Of a stretch of DNA of 55,380 nucleotides, positions 27,007-35,306 are shown in pieces. Numbering within the stretch: the first letter of the stretch is position 1; every line of letters starts with the position of its first letter. This DNA is from CAZDVK01 sp964508915. GTDB taxonomy: Bacteria > Pseudomonadota > Alphaproteobacteria > Paracaedibacterales > CAIULA01. The position numbers were made by a program, and so were the translations under genes. The DNA lies in assembly GCA_964508915.1 (NCBI GenBank), contig CAZDVK010000011.1:1-55380 (forward strand), in the 5' to 3' direction. Under the pieces are notes generated by a model. The model saw only the letters and a program-made list of their open reading frames with translations, did not search any database and was not told the DNA's origin.

Positions 27007-28128
27007 ATGATTATTGGTGTTCCTAAAGAAATCAAAAATCACGAGTATCGCGTGGGTTTAACGCCTGCTTCCGTGCGTGAGCTGACTCAAAAAGGTCATA
27101 CAGTTTTTGTTGAAACACAAGCTGGTCAGGGTATTGGTTTTTCAGATCAAGACTATGTGAAGGTAGGTGCTGCTATTATGAATACAGCAGCCGAAGTATT
27201 TGCAAAATCTGACATGATTGTCAAAGTGAAGGAACCGCAGCCGCAAGAATGCGCTATGTTGCGGGAAGGCCAGATTTTATTCACATTTTTACACTTAGCG
27301 CCTGACCCTGTTCAAGCCGATGGATTAATTAAATCAAAATGTATTGCCATTGCTTATGAAACCGTGACAGACGCAAAAGGTATGCTACCTATTTTAGCCC
27401 CTATGAGTGAAGTTGCTGGCCGTATGTCGATTCAAGTTGGGGCTTGGATGCTTGAAAAAAGCCAAGGTGGGTCCGGCATTTTGTTAGGCGGCGTGCCTGG
27501 TGTTAAGCCTGCAAAAGTAACCATTATTGGGGGTGGCGTTGCCGGTTCTAACGCAGCGCGTATGGCTGTTGGTATGGGCGCTGACGTTACAATAATTGAT
27601 CGGAACTTGCATCGTTTAAATGAATTGGATGCTCAATTTTCTGGGCGTTTAAAAACATTGTATTCAACCCATGAAGCCATTGAAAATTCCGTTTTGAATT
27701 CTGATTTGGTGGTGGGTGCTGTGCTTTTGGCTGGTGCATCGGCCCCAAAGCTTGTGACAAAAGACATGATTTCTAAAATGCGCAAAGGGTCGGTTTTGGT
27801 TGATATTGCCATTGACCAAGGTGGATGTTTTGAAACAAGTCATCCCACAAGTCATGCGCAACCAACATTTAATGTGGATGGTGTTATTCACTATTGTGTT
27901 ACGAATATGCCGGGGGCGGTGGCCCGTACGTCAACTTTTGCCTTGAATAATGCCACCCTTAGGTACGTACTTGATTTGGCGAATAAAGGTGCTAATAAAG
28001 CGTTGTTGGATGATCCCCATTTGAAAAATGGTTTAAACGTTTATGGGGGCCATATCACTTATGAAGCTGTGGCCACAGCTTTGGGTGTTTCTTGCATCAG
28101 TGCGGACGAGGCGTTAGCAGCAAACTAA
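27007..28128 (+). CDS. ald: Alanine dehydrogenase
   Basis: 373 residues. MIIGVPKEIKNHEYRVGLTP is the family start. The catalytic Lys is in IVKVKEPQ (about residue 75) and His in FTFLHLAP (about residue 97). The NAD site is VTIIGGGVAGSNAARMAVGM. It interconverts L-alanine and pyruvate plus ammonium. An ABC exporter gene follows after 16 bases, so they may share a transcript. Alanine could serve as a host-derived carbon and nitrogen source; that is inference. Confidence 0.97.
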   Translation: MIIGVPKEIKNHEYRVGLTPASVRELTQKGHTVFVETQAGQGIGFSDQDYVKVGAAIMNTAAEVFAKSDMIVKVKEPQPQECAMLREGQILFTFLHLAPDPVQADGLIKSKCIAIAYETVTDAKGMLPILAPMSEVAGRMSIQVGAWMLEKSQGGSGILLGGVPGVKPAKVTIIGGGVAGSNAARMAVGMGADVTIIDRNLHRLNELDAQFSGRLKTLYSTHEAIENSVLNSDLVVGAVLLAGASAPKLVTKDMISKMRKGSVLVDIAIDQGGCFETSHPTSHAQPTFNVDGVIHYCVTNMPGAVARTSTFALNNATLRYVLDLANKGANKALLDDPHLKNGLNVYGGHITYEAVATALGVSCISADEALAAN

Positions 28129-28144
28129 TTTATAGGGGGCTTCT

Positions 28145-29899
28145 ATGAAAATACGGCCCCCGCGGGTTATCAAATTTATTGTACAGCACGCAAAGCCAGG
28201 CCGAATGTACTTGGCGGCGCTTCCCATTATTATTTTTTTAATAGCCCTAGATAATACGGGCAACCGACTTGTTATCAAGAATTTAATTGATACCATTTCT
28301 GGTCAATCTTCGCATAATCTTTGGCATTTGTGCCTATTGTATGGGGTTCTGCACTTTGCGCTTATGGCCCTTTGGACTTTCAGCGATTATTGTGTTGTGC
28401 GTTATTCGTTGAAGTTTCGACTCGATGTTGTTGAAACCTTTATGGAACGTTTATACACCTATCCCTATACGTTTTTTCAAAATCAACTGTTTGGGGCGTT
28501 GGCTAGCAAATTAAGTGATCTTTCGTCCCTTATCCTTTTAATTATCCATTTTATCATTTTTCAATTGGGTTATTTTATTTTGCTTGTAGCCGTTTCTTTG
28601 GCTTTTTTATGGCAAATATCGGCCATGTTTGCCTGTGTTATGGTTGTTTGGGTGTTATTTTTCGTTACAATTTCAGTTTTAACCATGAAGAAGGCCATGA
28701 GGCTTAACAGTGAATTTGCTGAAGAAAAATCAAAAGTCATGGGGGTTGCTGTTGATTATTTGTCCAACATGCTGAGTGTTAAGGCTTTTTCAAATAAGGT
28801 ATTTGAAATGACCCGTTTTCATAAGGCAAGTTCGGGGTTTTTAAAAACGGGTGAACAACAAGGCTTCTTTTTGTGTAAATTCTATTCGTTTCAAGGGTTT
28901 TTTACTGGCATTTATTCTGTTGCTCTTTTGGCTGTTATCATCTTTGAGTATCAAAGTGGTCATTTAAGCCCAGGGGCGTGTACGTTCGTCATTATGACAA
29001 GTTTTCATATTGTGGATAACTTGTTTAATTTATCGCATCAATCACGTGATTTCGTCACAAACTGGGGTGCTGTTGACCAGGCTATAGAAATTTTGGAAAA
29101 CACCCAACAAGTGTCTGATAATCCAGATGCCTATCCCCTTTGTATCCAAGAAGGAAAAATCGTTTTTGATAAAGTGAATTTTCACTATGAAAACACAGAT
29201 CTACTTTTTAAAAACATATCAATTACAATTGAAGGAGGCCAAAAGGTTGGGTTTGTTGGATATTCGGGCGGTGGAAAAACAACATTTGTTAATTTATTGC
29301 TTCGGCTGTTTGATATCGATTCGGGATGTATTTCAATTGATGGTCAGAATATACAAGATGTAATGCAGGACAGCCTAAGAAAGGCAATTGCTTTGATTCC
29401 TCAGGATCCTGTTTTGTTTCACAGAAGCATTATGGAAAATATTCGTTACGGTCGTGTTGGTTCAACCGATCAAGAGGTAATGGAGGCAGCCCGTTATGCT
29501 GACGCCCACGATTTTATCAGTAAACTTCCATATGGTTATAATTCTGTGGTGGGTGAGCGTGGTGTGAAACTATCAGGGGGGCAGCGTCAGCGAATTGCCA
29601 TTGCCCGGGCTTTTTTGAAAAATGCTTCTATTATTATTTTGGATGAAGCCAGCAGCCAGCTTGACTCCTTGACGGAACAATCCATTCAAAAAAGCCTAAA
29701 GACGCTAATGTGCAATAAAACAACGTTGGTTATTGCTCATCGCTTGTCAACGCTCATGATGATGGATCGAATCTTGGTCTTTGATCATGGAAAAATAGTG
29801 GAAGATGGCAGTCATTCAAAACTTTTATCAAAAAATGGCCTTTACAAAAAACTATGGGATGCCCAAGTGGGTGGTTTCTTAGGTGATGGTTTTAATTGA
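28145..29899 (+). CDS. ABC exporter, fused membrane and ATPase domains
   Basis: 584 residues. Five to six membrane spans occupy about residues 20-300, and the ATPase domain follows with Walker A GYSGGGKTT, signature KLSGGQRQR, Walker B IIILDEASS and the H-loop IAHRLSTL. It would work as a homodimer like MsbA or other lipid/drug exporters. There is no C39 peptidase domain, so it is not a bacteriocin-type exporter. GGGGGC lies before the ATG. Substrate unknown. Confidence 0.95.
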   Translation: MKIRPPRVIKFIVQHAKPGRMYLAALPIIIFLIALDNTGNRLVIKNLIDTISGQSSHNLWHLCLLYGVLHFALMALWTFSDYCVVRYSLKFRLDVVETFMERLYTYPYTFFQNQLFGALASKLSDLSSLILLIIHFIIFQLGYFILLVAVSLAFLWQISAMFACVMVVWVLFFVTISVLTMKKAMRLNSEFAEEKSKVMGVAVDYLSNMLSVKAFSNKVFEMTRFHKASSGFLKTGEQQGFFLCKFYSFQGFFTGIYSVALLAVIIFEYQSGHLSPGACTFVIMTSFHIVDNLFNLSHQSRDFVTNWGAVDQAIEILENTQQVSDNPDAYPLCIQEGKIVFDKVNFHYENTDLLFKNISITIEGGQKVGFVGYSGGGKTTFVNLLLRLFDIDSGCISIDGQNIQDVMQDSLRKAIALIPQDPVLFHRSIMENIRYGRVGSTDQEVMEAARYADAHDFISKLPYGYNSVVGERGVKLSGGQRQRIAIARAFLKNASIIILDEASSQLDSLTEQSIQKSLKTLMCNKTTLVIAHRLSTLMMMDRILVFDHGKIVEDGSHSKLLSKNGLYKKLWDAQVGGFLGDGFN

Positions 29900-29923
29900 A
29901 TTTCTGTAAAAATTTCAATTTTT
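29894..29923 (+). terminator. Weak terminator after ABC exporter
   Basis: AATTGAA (29894-29900, overlapping the stop codon region) pairs with TTCAATT (29914-29920), followed by only a few T. A second AT-rich palindrome, AATTTTTTGTTT/AAACAAAAAATT at 29995-30020, lies further on. Both stems are AT-only or nearly so. Confidence 0.35.
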
Positions 29924-30065
29924 AAGTGATTTTTCCTGTCCCCCCGCAATGCTTTGATTTTACGAATGCTTAATTTTCTCAAGAATTATACGGAAATTTT
30001 TTGTTTTTAAACAAAAAATTATCAAGAAATCACAACCTTTTTTCAACTGTGAATAGATTTTTGTA

Positions 30066-30080
30066 TCAACTATAAGTTGA
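30066..30080 (+). promoter_or_regulatory. Palindrome overlapping a possible -10 box
   Basis: TCAACTATAAGTTGA is a perfect inverted repeat (TCAACT-ATA-AGTTGA) about 27 bases before the U-box gene. It contains TATAAG, a possible -10. Another TCAACT lies at 30043 and GTTGA at 30081. This could be the operator and promoter of the three-gene exported-protein operon; no -35 box stands out. Confidence 0.4.
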
Positions 30081-30106
30081 GTTGAAATCTAACCATGGAG
30101 GTAATT

Positions 30107-30508
30107 ATGGCGAAAAAAGTAAACAATGTTGTTTGGGTATTGCTTGTTAGCGCTGTTAGTTTGAGCGTGAATGCCGCAGATTTTTCAGAAGATGGGCGAC
30201 CCAACGAGCACTTGTGTCCGATTACGTACGAAGTGATGAGAGACCCTGTTATTGCTGTAGATGGTCATGCCTATGAGAGAGAGGCTATAGAAGAATGGTT
30301 TCGACGTCGCGGGCCTGTTAGTCCAAAAACTGGCTTGGCTTTGGAAAGTGAGGTTTTAACACCAAATCATGCGCTTAAAAGTCTGATTCAAGATTGGGCA
30401 GCGCCAGAACGCCAGGGTCCTTTGTCACCTCACCGTTCACGTGATTGGCCGTCTCCAAAACCTGGTGATGGTGGGTCATCGCCCAGTTGTTTTCGTTTGT
30501 TTAGCTAA
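30107..30508 (+). CDS. Exported U-box (E3 ubiquitin ligase-like) protein
   Basis: 133 residues from ATG 30107, directly downstream of GGAGGT; an ATG at 30095 overlaps that ribosome-binding site and is rejected. A signal peptide (cut near SVNAADF) precedes a U-box at residues ~34-97: LCPITYEVMRDPVIAVDGHA, YEREAIEEWF, VSPKTG and LTPNHALKSLIQDW. U-boxes bind E2 enzymes and promote ubiquitin transfer in eukaryotes, and bacteria lack this pathway. So it most likely acts in a host cell. The short Pro/Ser-rich tail holds no substrate-binding domain. First gene of a tight three-gene operon. Confidence 0.93.
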   Translation: MAKKVNNVVWVLLVSAVSLSVNAADFSEDGRPNEHLCPITYEVMRDPVIAVDGHAYEREAIEEWFRRRGPVSPKTGLALESEVLTPNHALKSLIQDWAAPERQGPLSPHRSRDWPSPKPGDGGSSPSCFRLFS

Positions 30509-30527
30509 CTAAAAAAAGGGGCGCGTT

Positions 30528-31106
30528 ATGTTTTTCATTAAGTGTTTTATTTGTTTTGTCTTTCTTTTTTCGTCTGTCTTGTCATCAGCTATTTTGTCAG
30601 CGGATGAACCATCTTCTGCCGATGATCATATGCGACTTCATATCTATAAAGATGCAGCACAAGATCTGACGTTTTTTGTTGAAAAAAGTGGGGCGAACAA
30701 TGTTGCGCCGACTTATGAAGGAACGTCTTTGCGCCCCGATCATGCTTTGAAAAAATGGAACGTCAACAGGGTTCAAGATCCATACTCTCCTGATAGTGTA
30801 GAAAAAAGCTGGCCCCTCACGCATGGGGATGTGGTCTCGTTAAAGGCCAAGCTAGCCTGCAGGGGAGAGGATGGACATTACTTGGAGGGAATGCCGTCTC
30901 GGCTTAAGGATTGTTCAGCACTTCAAGATTTTTTATTGGCTATAGAACGACTTCCAAAGTTTGTGATCCAAGAGGAAGGGGAACTGAAGCCTCAGTCATG
31001 TTTGGGAAAGTTGTTTTCAAGGGAAAATCTGTGTTGGGCTGGTGTTATTACCGTAGCAGCCTACCTGACGTGTAGCCGTTGCGGTTATTTCAGCTTAAGG
31101 GGATAA
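30528..31106 (+). CDS. Exported protein with U-box-tail-like motif
   Basis: 192 residues with a signal peptide (MFFIKCFICFVFLFSSVLSS). GTSLRPDHALKKW at residues 65-77 resembles the closing helix of the U-box in the preceding gene (LTPNHALKSLIQDW), but the U-box core is absent. A hydrophobic segment at residues ~168-181 (LCWAGVITVAAYLTC) may anchor the C-terminus. It lies 19 bases after the U-box gene and 3 bases before the next, so all three are probably co-transcribed. Function unknown. Confidence 0.72.
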   Translation: MFFIKCFICFVFLFSSVLSSAILSADEPSSADDHMRLHIYKDAAQDLTFFVEKSGANNVAPTYEGTSLRPDHALKKWNVNRVQDPYSPDSVEKSWPLTHGDVVSLKAKLACRGEDGHYLEGMPSRLKDCSALQDFLLAIERLPKFVIQEEGELKPQSCLGKLFSRENLCWAGVITVAAYLTCSRCGYFSLRG

Positions 31107-31109
31107 AAA

Positions 31110-32012
31110 ATGAACAAGCTAAAGGTTTTGATTGTTTTTTTAATAGGATTTGTATTGGTTTTTGGTTACTTAAACGCCGCAATAGCTTTTGAGGGTATAA
31201 CTATAGAATTGCCAGAAGTAGCAGGTGAGGGGGCCGGTTTAGTTAGGCCAACGTCTATTATAGACGCTTTAACGCGTGACTGGAAAGAAGGTGAAAATAG
31301 AGCTGTTGTTGGCATCACCTATGATGGCGGCGGTAGTAGCGGCAGTTCTAAGGTGGCGGCGTTTGGTCATGCAGCACTGTTGATGAGGTTAAGTGACGGC
31401 ACCTATGTGATGGCCCATTTAAGAAATTCAAAAGGGGATACACGTGTGGAAGATTGGAAGAAGATGATAGCCAATCCAAAAGCAACCGCCATTTCTAAAC
31501 GCAAAGCTAAAGAGGATATGGATGATTATGTTCGAACCAGACGTTCTGGAGTGAGTGACGAAACTTTAAGGGTACGCCGTTGGGCGACACGCGATTATAA
31601 AGAGTTCAGTGATAGTGCAGGAAGGTACGAAATTATTAAATATATAAACGATCTTTCTGATGACATTGTCGGTCTAATCCAAGAACGAATAGACCTAGCC
31701 TTCTACAAGTTGGAAGTGGCTGAAAAGTTATGTTCAGAGGCACATAATGCTGAAGCGTGCCGTCTAACTCATGACCCAGAACTAGCAAAATGCGCTTTCA
31801 CAGTAAGGGGGAAAACTGCCAAAAACTGTTTGGAGTTTATAGAATACGCCCTAACACCTACATTTTTTTCGATCAAGTGCGATTCGAAAATTCCTTGGTT
31901 TGAACATTTGTATGTTCAGGCTGAAGGTGATGATGGAAAAGGCACACCAGGTTGGTTTGTTCGTTTCAGTGATTCGTGTGCAGCTTGTTGCTATTCCAAG
32001 TCGTGCTGTTGA
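31110..32012 (+). CDS. Exported permuted papain/LRAT-like candidate
   Basis: 300 residues; AAGGGG at 31097-31102 precedes the ATG and a signal peptide ends near AAIAFEG. FGHAALLMRLSDGTYVMAHL (His87) and, far downstream, KNCLEFIEYAL (Cys240) follow the His-first, Cys-later order of permuted NlpC/P60 or LRAT-like enzymes. Those hydrolyse or transfer acyl or peptide groups. The C-terminus is Cys-rich (CAACCYSKSCC). Third gene of the U-box operon. The enzyme assignment rests on two short motifs only. Confidence 0.7.
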   Translation: MNKLKVLIVFLIGFVLVFGYLNAAIAFEGITIELPEVAGEGAGLVRPTSIIDALTRDWKEGENRAVVGITYDGGGSSGSSKVAAFGHAALLMRLSDGTYVMAHLRNSKGDTRVEDWKKMIANPKATAISKRKAKEDMDDYVRTRRSGVSDETLRVRRWATRDYKEFSDSAGRYEIIKYINDLSDDIVGLIQERIDLAFYKLEVAEKLCSEAHNAEACRLTHDPELAKCAFTVRGKTAKNCLEFIEYALTPTFFSIKCDSKIPWFEHLYVQAEGDDGKGTPGWFVRFSDSCAACCYSKSCC

Positions 32013-32326
32013 TCAGGTTCTTCATGCGAATGGGGGGCCTTGAAAGTATTGCGGTACATTAAAGATGGGAATTCATGTGGGAAGTTGTCTGCGTTGTTAT
32101 TGTTGAAACAAGAAGGGCTTAAGGTTCCAGCAATGTAGGGATTTAAATAATATAAATCAGCGAAAAGCAAAGCAGTATCTATAATGCTTTCTCGTATTTT
32201 TTTTAAAAAACGACTGACAGGTTTGTTTGGTTGGACCGTGTTATGAGCGTCCATCGAGTAGGATGAGGTGTTGAAAATTAGAGACAGTGCGACAGAGGCT
32301 AGTGCGACTTTGATGGATACCTTCAT
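31991..32326 (-). CDS. Small exported protein, unknown
   Basis: 111 residues with a plausible signal peptide (MKVSIKVALASVALSLIFN, cut near SSYSMD). Its 3' end overlaps the 3' end of the convergent gene by 22 bases. The mature part has one amphipathic stretch (FLKKIRESIIDTALLFADLY) and no recognised motif. It could be a chance frame, but signal and codon use favour a gene. Confidence 0.5.
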   Translation of the reverse strand: MKVSIKVALASVALSLIFNTSSYSMDAHNTVQPNKPVSRFLKKIRESIIDTALLFADLYYLNPYIAGTLSPSCFNNNNADNFPHEFPSLMYRNTFKAPHSHEEPDQQHDLE

Positions 32327-32476
32327 GATATTTTTATTCTTATTTGATAGTGTTGGACACGACGTTATTTTAAAATTTGTTTAATTACAAATATTTTCTT
32401 TATTTTCCTGTTTGGTTATCTCTCAGGTTCACTGAATTTCCTTTCCCCCTAGTTGCTCATTTGTTATAGTCTTGTT

Positions 32477-32570
32477 GGAAGATCAAAGGCGGGCAACATA
32501 GCCGCCAATCGGGTCAGGTTCGGAAGAAAGCAGCCCTAACGGTTCCCTGTTGGGTTGTTTTTGGTCTTCC
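32477..32570 (+). ncRNA. ffs: Signal recognition particle RNA, small 4.5S type
   Basis: GGTCAGG (32512-32518) and GGAAGAAAGCAGCC (32522-32535) are the conserved symmetric loop and tetraloop of SRP domain IV. The ends GGAAGATCAAA and TTTGGTCTTCC pair almost perfectly, giving a 94-base hairpin. The RNA binds Ffh and targets membrane proteins to SecYEG. TATAGT at 32465-32470 is a -10 box correctly spaced from the first base. Position before dnaX is the usual one. Confidence 0.93.
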
Positions 32571-32592
32571 ATGAAATTTGATGTGATGAAAA

Positions 32593-34167
32593 ATGACCAA
32601 CACACCCTATCGCGTTCTTGCACGAAAATACAGGCCCACATCTTTGAAAGATTTGGTGGGGCAAGAGCTGTTGGTGCAAACCCTTCAGCAGGCCATTGAA
32701 TCAGACCGTGTGCCCCATGCTTTTTTGTTGCATGGAATTCGCGGTGTTGGCAAAACCACAACAGCCCGTATTTTGGCCCGTTCACTGAACTGTATGGGAA
32801 GTGATGGGAAAGGCCCCATTACGTTAACACCATGCGGTGTATGCCCGTCTTGTGTTGGTATTGCCGAGGATAGGCACCTTGATGTGCTGGAAATGGATGG
32901 TGCCAGCCATACAGGCGTAGACGATATTCGCGAAATTACTGAATCAGCCCGTTATAAGGCTGTTACAGGTCGCTTTAAAATTTTTATTATCGACGAAGTT
33001 CACATGTTGTCTAAAAGTGCATTCAACGCCCTTTTAAAAACATTAGAAGAACCACCAGCCCATGTGAAATTTATTTTTGCAACCACTGAAATTCGCAAAA
33101 TTCCAGAAACTATTTTATCGCGCTGCATGCGGTTTGATTTAAAGCGCATTGAACCAAAGAAAATTATGGATCATTTGAATTTTGTTTGTTCACAGGAAGG
33201 GTTTTCCATTGAAACAGATGGTTTGGCTATGCTGGCCCGGGCGGCAGATGGTTCTATGCGAGATGGGCTGTCTTTGTTGGATCAAGCCATTGCTTTAACA
33301 ACACCATCTAAAAATATCACGGCTGTATGTGTTCGGGATATGTTGGGGTTGGTAGACCGTGGGCGTTTATTTGATTTGCTTCACCTTTTGTTCCAGGGCA
33401 AAGTTCAAGATGTTTTAGAATCAGCCCAAGCTTTGCTTCAAGATGGTGCAGACCCTGCTTTGATTCTTCAGGATGTTTTAGATGGGGTGTACTGGTTAAC
33501 GTGTTTAAAGACAGCACCTATGCTGCGTCAAGATGCCACGTACCCAGAATCTGACCGTCAGCAAGGCGCACAGATTATTGAAAACCTTCAGCCATCCGTA
33601 TTAATGAATGCATGGCAGCTGTTGCTGACAGGGTATGAAGAAGTAACCAAATCACCACTGCCGCATCAGGCATTACAAATGGTTTTGGTGCGATTATGTT
33701 TTATGGTTAATTTGCCCCCTCTTGAAGAACTTATTAATTCATCAGCACCACAGCAAACACAAACAAGTTCAACAACGGCACGATCTGCATCTGCTTTGCC
33801 TATGCCCAATACGTTTGACGACATGTTAAAAATGTTGGAAGAAGGACGGGAGCCTTTGCTGGCAAGCACCTTGGTGCATGATGCGCATTTAGTTTCGTAT
33901 GAACCGGGGGCTATTTGCCTGCGGTTAACAGCGCACGCGTCAAAAGCGGTGGTTGTTCAGTTGAAAGAAGTTTTGTTTCGGCTAACCCGTCAAGAATGGC
34001 GTATTACAGTTACCCAAGAAGGCGGGGCACCAACCATAGCCCAGGTCAAACAACAGGAAAAAAAGCAAGAGGAAGATGCTTTGTTAAGCCATCCGACTCT
34101 GCAGGCCATACAAAGTGCATTTCCCGGTGCCAGCGTTCAAATTTTACCCAGCAAAACTGTTCATTAG
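32593..34167 (+). CDS. dnaX: DNA polymerase III subunits gamma/tau
   Basis: 524 residues. The clamp-loader ATPase has Walker A HGIRGVGKTT (about residue 49), a four-Cys zinc site around CGVCPSC, Walker B IFIIDEVHML and ATTEIRKIPETILSRC. The C-terminus is shorter than E. coli tau. A heptamer AAAAAAG at 34059-34065 is in the slippery A-AAA-AAG phase; a -1 shift would replace the last 33 residues by a 43-residue tail ending on the ybaB ATG. It loads the beta clamp at replication forks. Confidence 0.96.
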   Translation: MTNTPYRVLARKYRPTSLKDLVGQELLVQTLQQAIESDRVPHAFLLHGIRGVGKTTTARILARSLNCMGSDGKGPITLTPCGVCPSCVGIAEDRHLDVLEMDGASHTGVDDIREITESARYKAVTGRFKIFIIDEVHMLSKSAFNALLKTLEEPPAHVKFIFATTEIRKIPETILSRCMRFDLKRIEPKKIMDHLNFVCSQEGFSIETDGLAMLARAADGSMRDGLSLLDQAIALTTPSKNITAVCVRDMLGLVDRGRLFDLLHLLFQGKVQDVLESAQALLQDGADPALILQDVLDGVYWLTCLKTAPMLRQDATYPESDRQQGAQIIENLQPSVLMNAWQLLLTGYEEVTKSPLPHQALQMVLVRLCFMVNLPPLEELINSSAPQQTQTSSTTARSASALPMPNTFDDMLKMLEEGREPLLASTLVHDAHLVSYEPGAICLRLTAHASKAVVVQLKEVLFRLTRQEWRITVTQEGGAPTIAQVKQQEKKQEEDALLSHPTLQAIQSAFPGASVQILPSKTVH

Positions 34168-34192
34168 ATTTTAAGAGAAAGGCAAATTTTTT

Positions 34193-34516
34193 ATGAAAAA
34201 TATTAACCAAATGATGAAGCAAGCCCAGCAATTGCAGGCTCAAATGGTGGAGTTTCAAAATAAATTAGACCAGGTTGAAATGACTGGTTCAGCTGGGGCT
34301 GGTATGGTGCAAGTTACATTAAATGGTAAAAGTGAAATGAAAAAAGTAACCATTGACCCAAGCCTTGTGAACCCATCGGAAGTTGATATTCTAGAGGATT
34401 TGATTGTAGCCGCATTTAATGATGGAAAATCGAAAATAGAGGCGCATGTGAATGAAGAAATGGGCAAGATGAGCGGTGGGTTATCGTTACCCGGTGGCAT
34501 GAAATTCCCGTTCTAA
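34193..34516 (+). CDS. ybaB: YbaB/EbfC nucleoid-associated protein
   Basis: 107 residues. NQMMKQAQQLQAQMVEFQNK forms the helical start, and MVQVTLNGKSEMKKVTIDP is the central strand pair. The family binds DNA as a dimer. Its place after dnaX is conserved in bacteria; recR, usually next, is not here. Confidence 0.93.
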   Translation: MKNINQMMKQAQQLQAQMVEFQNKLDQVEMTGSAGAGMVQVTLNGKSEMKKVTIDPSLVNPSEVDILEDLIVAAFNDGKSKIEAHVNEEMGKMSGGLSLPGGMKFPF

Positions 34517-34529
34517 GGCAGGGGAGGAT

Positions 34530-35306
34530 ATGAAGCAAAAGGTTTTAATGGTAGGGCTTGGGGCCATGGGGTCGGCTATGGCGTCTGTTTGGAAAAATGC
34601 CTGTGATCTTGTTTGCATCGATCCCAGTGTGGAGAGTGCCTTAAGCAGTATTACCCAACTTCCACTTACCTATAAACCTGATGTTATTGTATTGGCTGTG
34701 AAACCGCAGCTGATGGAAGCAGTTATGAAACCGTATGTAGAACGGTTTCATGATCAAACAACCACATGGGTCAGTGTAGCAGCCGGTTTGCCAACGCATT
34801 TTTTTAAAAAGTTTCTTGGTGAAACTGCAATTATTGTCAGGGCTATGCCGAACCTTCCCTTCCAATTTAAGCATGGGGTAACATGCTTGTATGCACCCCA
34901 GGGTATTCAGCCAGCGGTGGAAGATTTGTTTGCACTAGGTGGGTATGTGACGTGGTTGGATAAAGAAGAAGACTTACACAAAGTAACCGCCATATCGGGC
35001 AGTGGACCTGCTTATTTTTATTATATGGTGGAAGCCTTAACCCAGGCAGCCGTAGATTTAGGATTATCTGCACAGCAGGCAAATGAATTGGCTCGTCAAA
35101 CAGCAGTTGGGGCTGCTGTTATGTTGGACAAAACCATAGATTCTGCAGCGACTTTGCGTGGCCGTGTGACAAGCCCAAAAGGTACAACTGAAGCAGCTTT
35201 GAAGGAACTCATGGGGGCAGCTGGCCTTTCAAAAATAATGAATAAAACAACACGGGCAGCTTTTGAACGGTCCGAAGAACTTGAAAAAATGTGGGAAAAT
35301 ACATGA
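34530..35306 (+). CDS. proC: Pyrroline-5-carboxylate reductase
   Basis: 258 residues. The NADP site is at the start (VLMVGLGAMGSAM). The family signature is in KVTAISGSGPAYFYYMVEAL and LRGRVTSPKGTTEAAL. It makes proline from pyrroline-5-carboxylate. The stop overlaps the next ATG as ATGA, placing it in one unit with the arnC-like gene, although the functions are unrelated. Confidence 0.96.
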   Translation: MKQKVLMVGLGAMGSAMASVWKNACDLVCIDPSVESALSSITQLPLTYKPDVIVLAVKPQLMEAVMKPYVERFHDQTTTWVSVAAGLPTHFFKKFLGETAIIVRAMPNLPFQFKHGVTCLYAPQGIQPAVEDLFALGGYVTWLDKEEDLHKVTAISGSGPAYFYYMVEALTQAAVDLGLSAQQANELARQTAVGAAVMLDKTIDSAATLRGRVTSPKGTTEAALKELMGAAGLSKIMNKTTRAAFERSEELEKMWENT

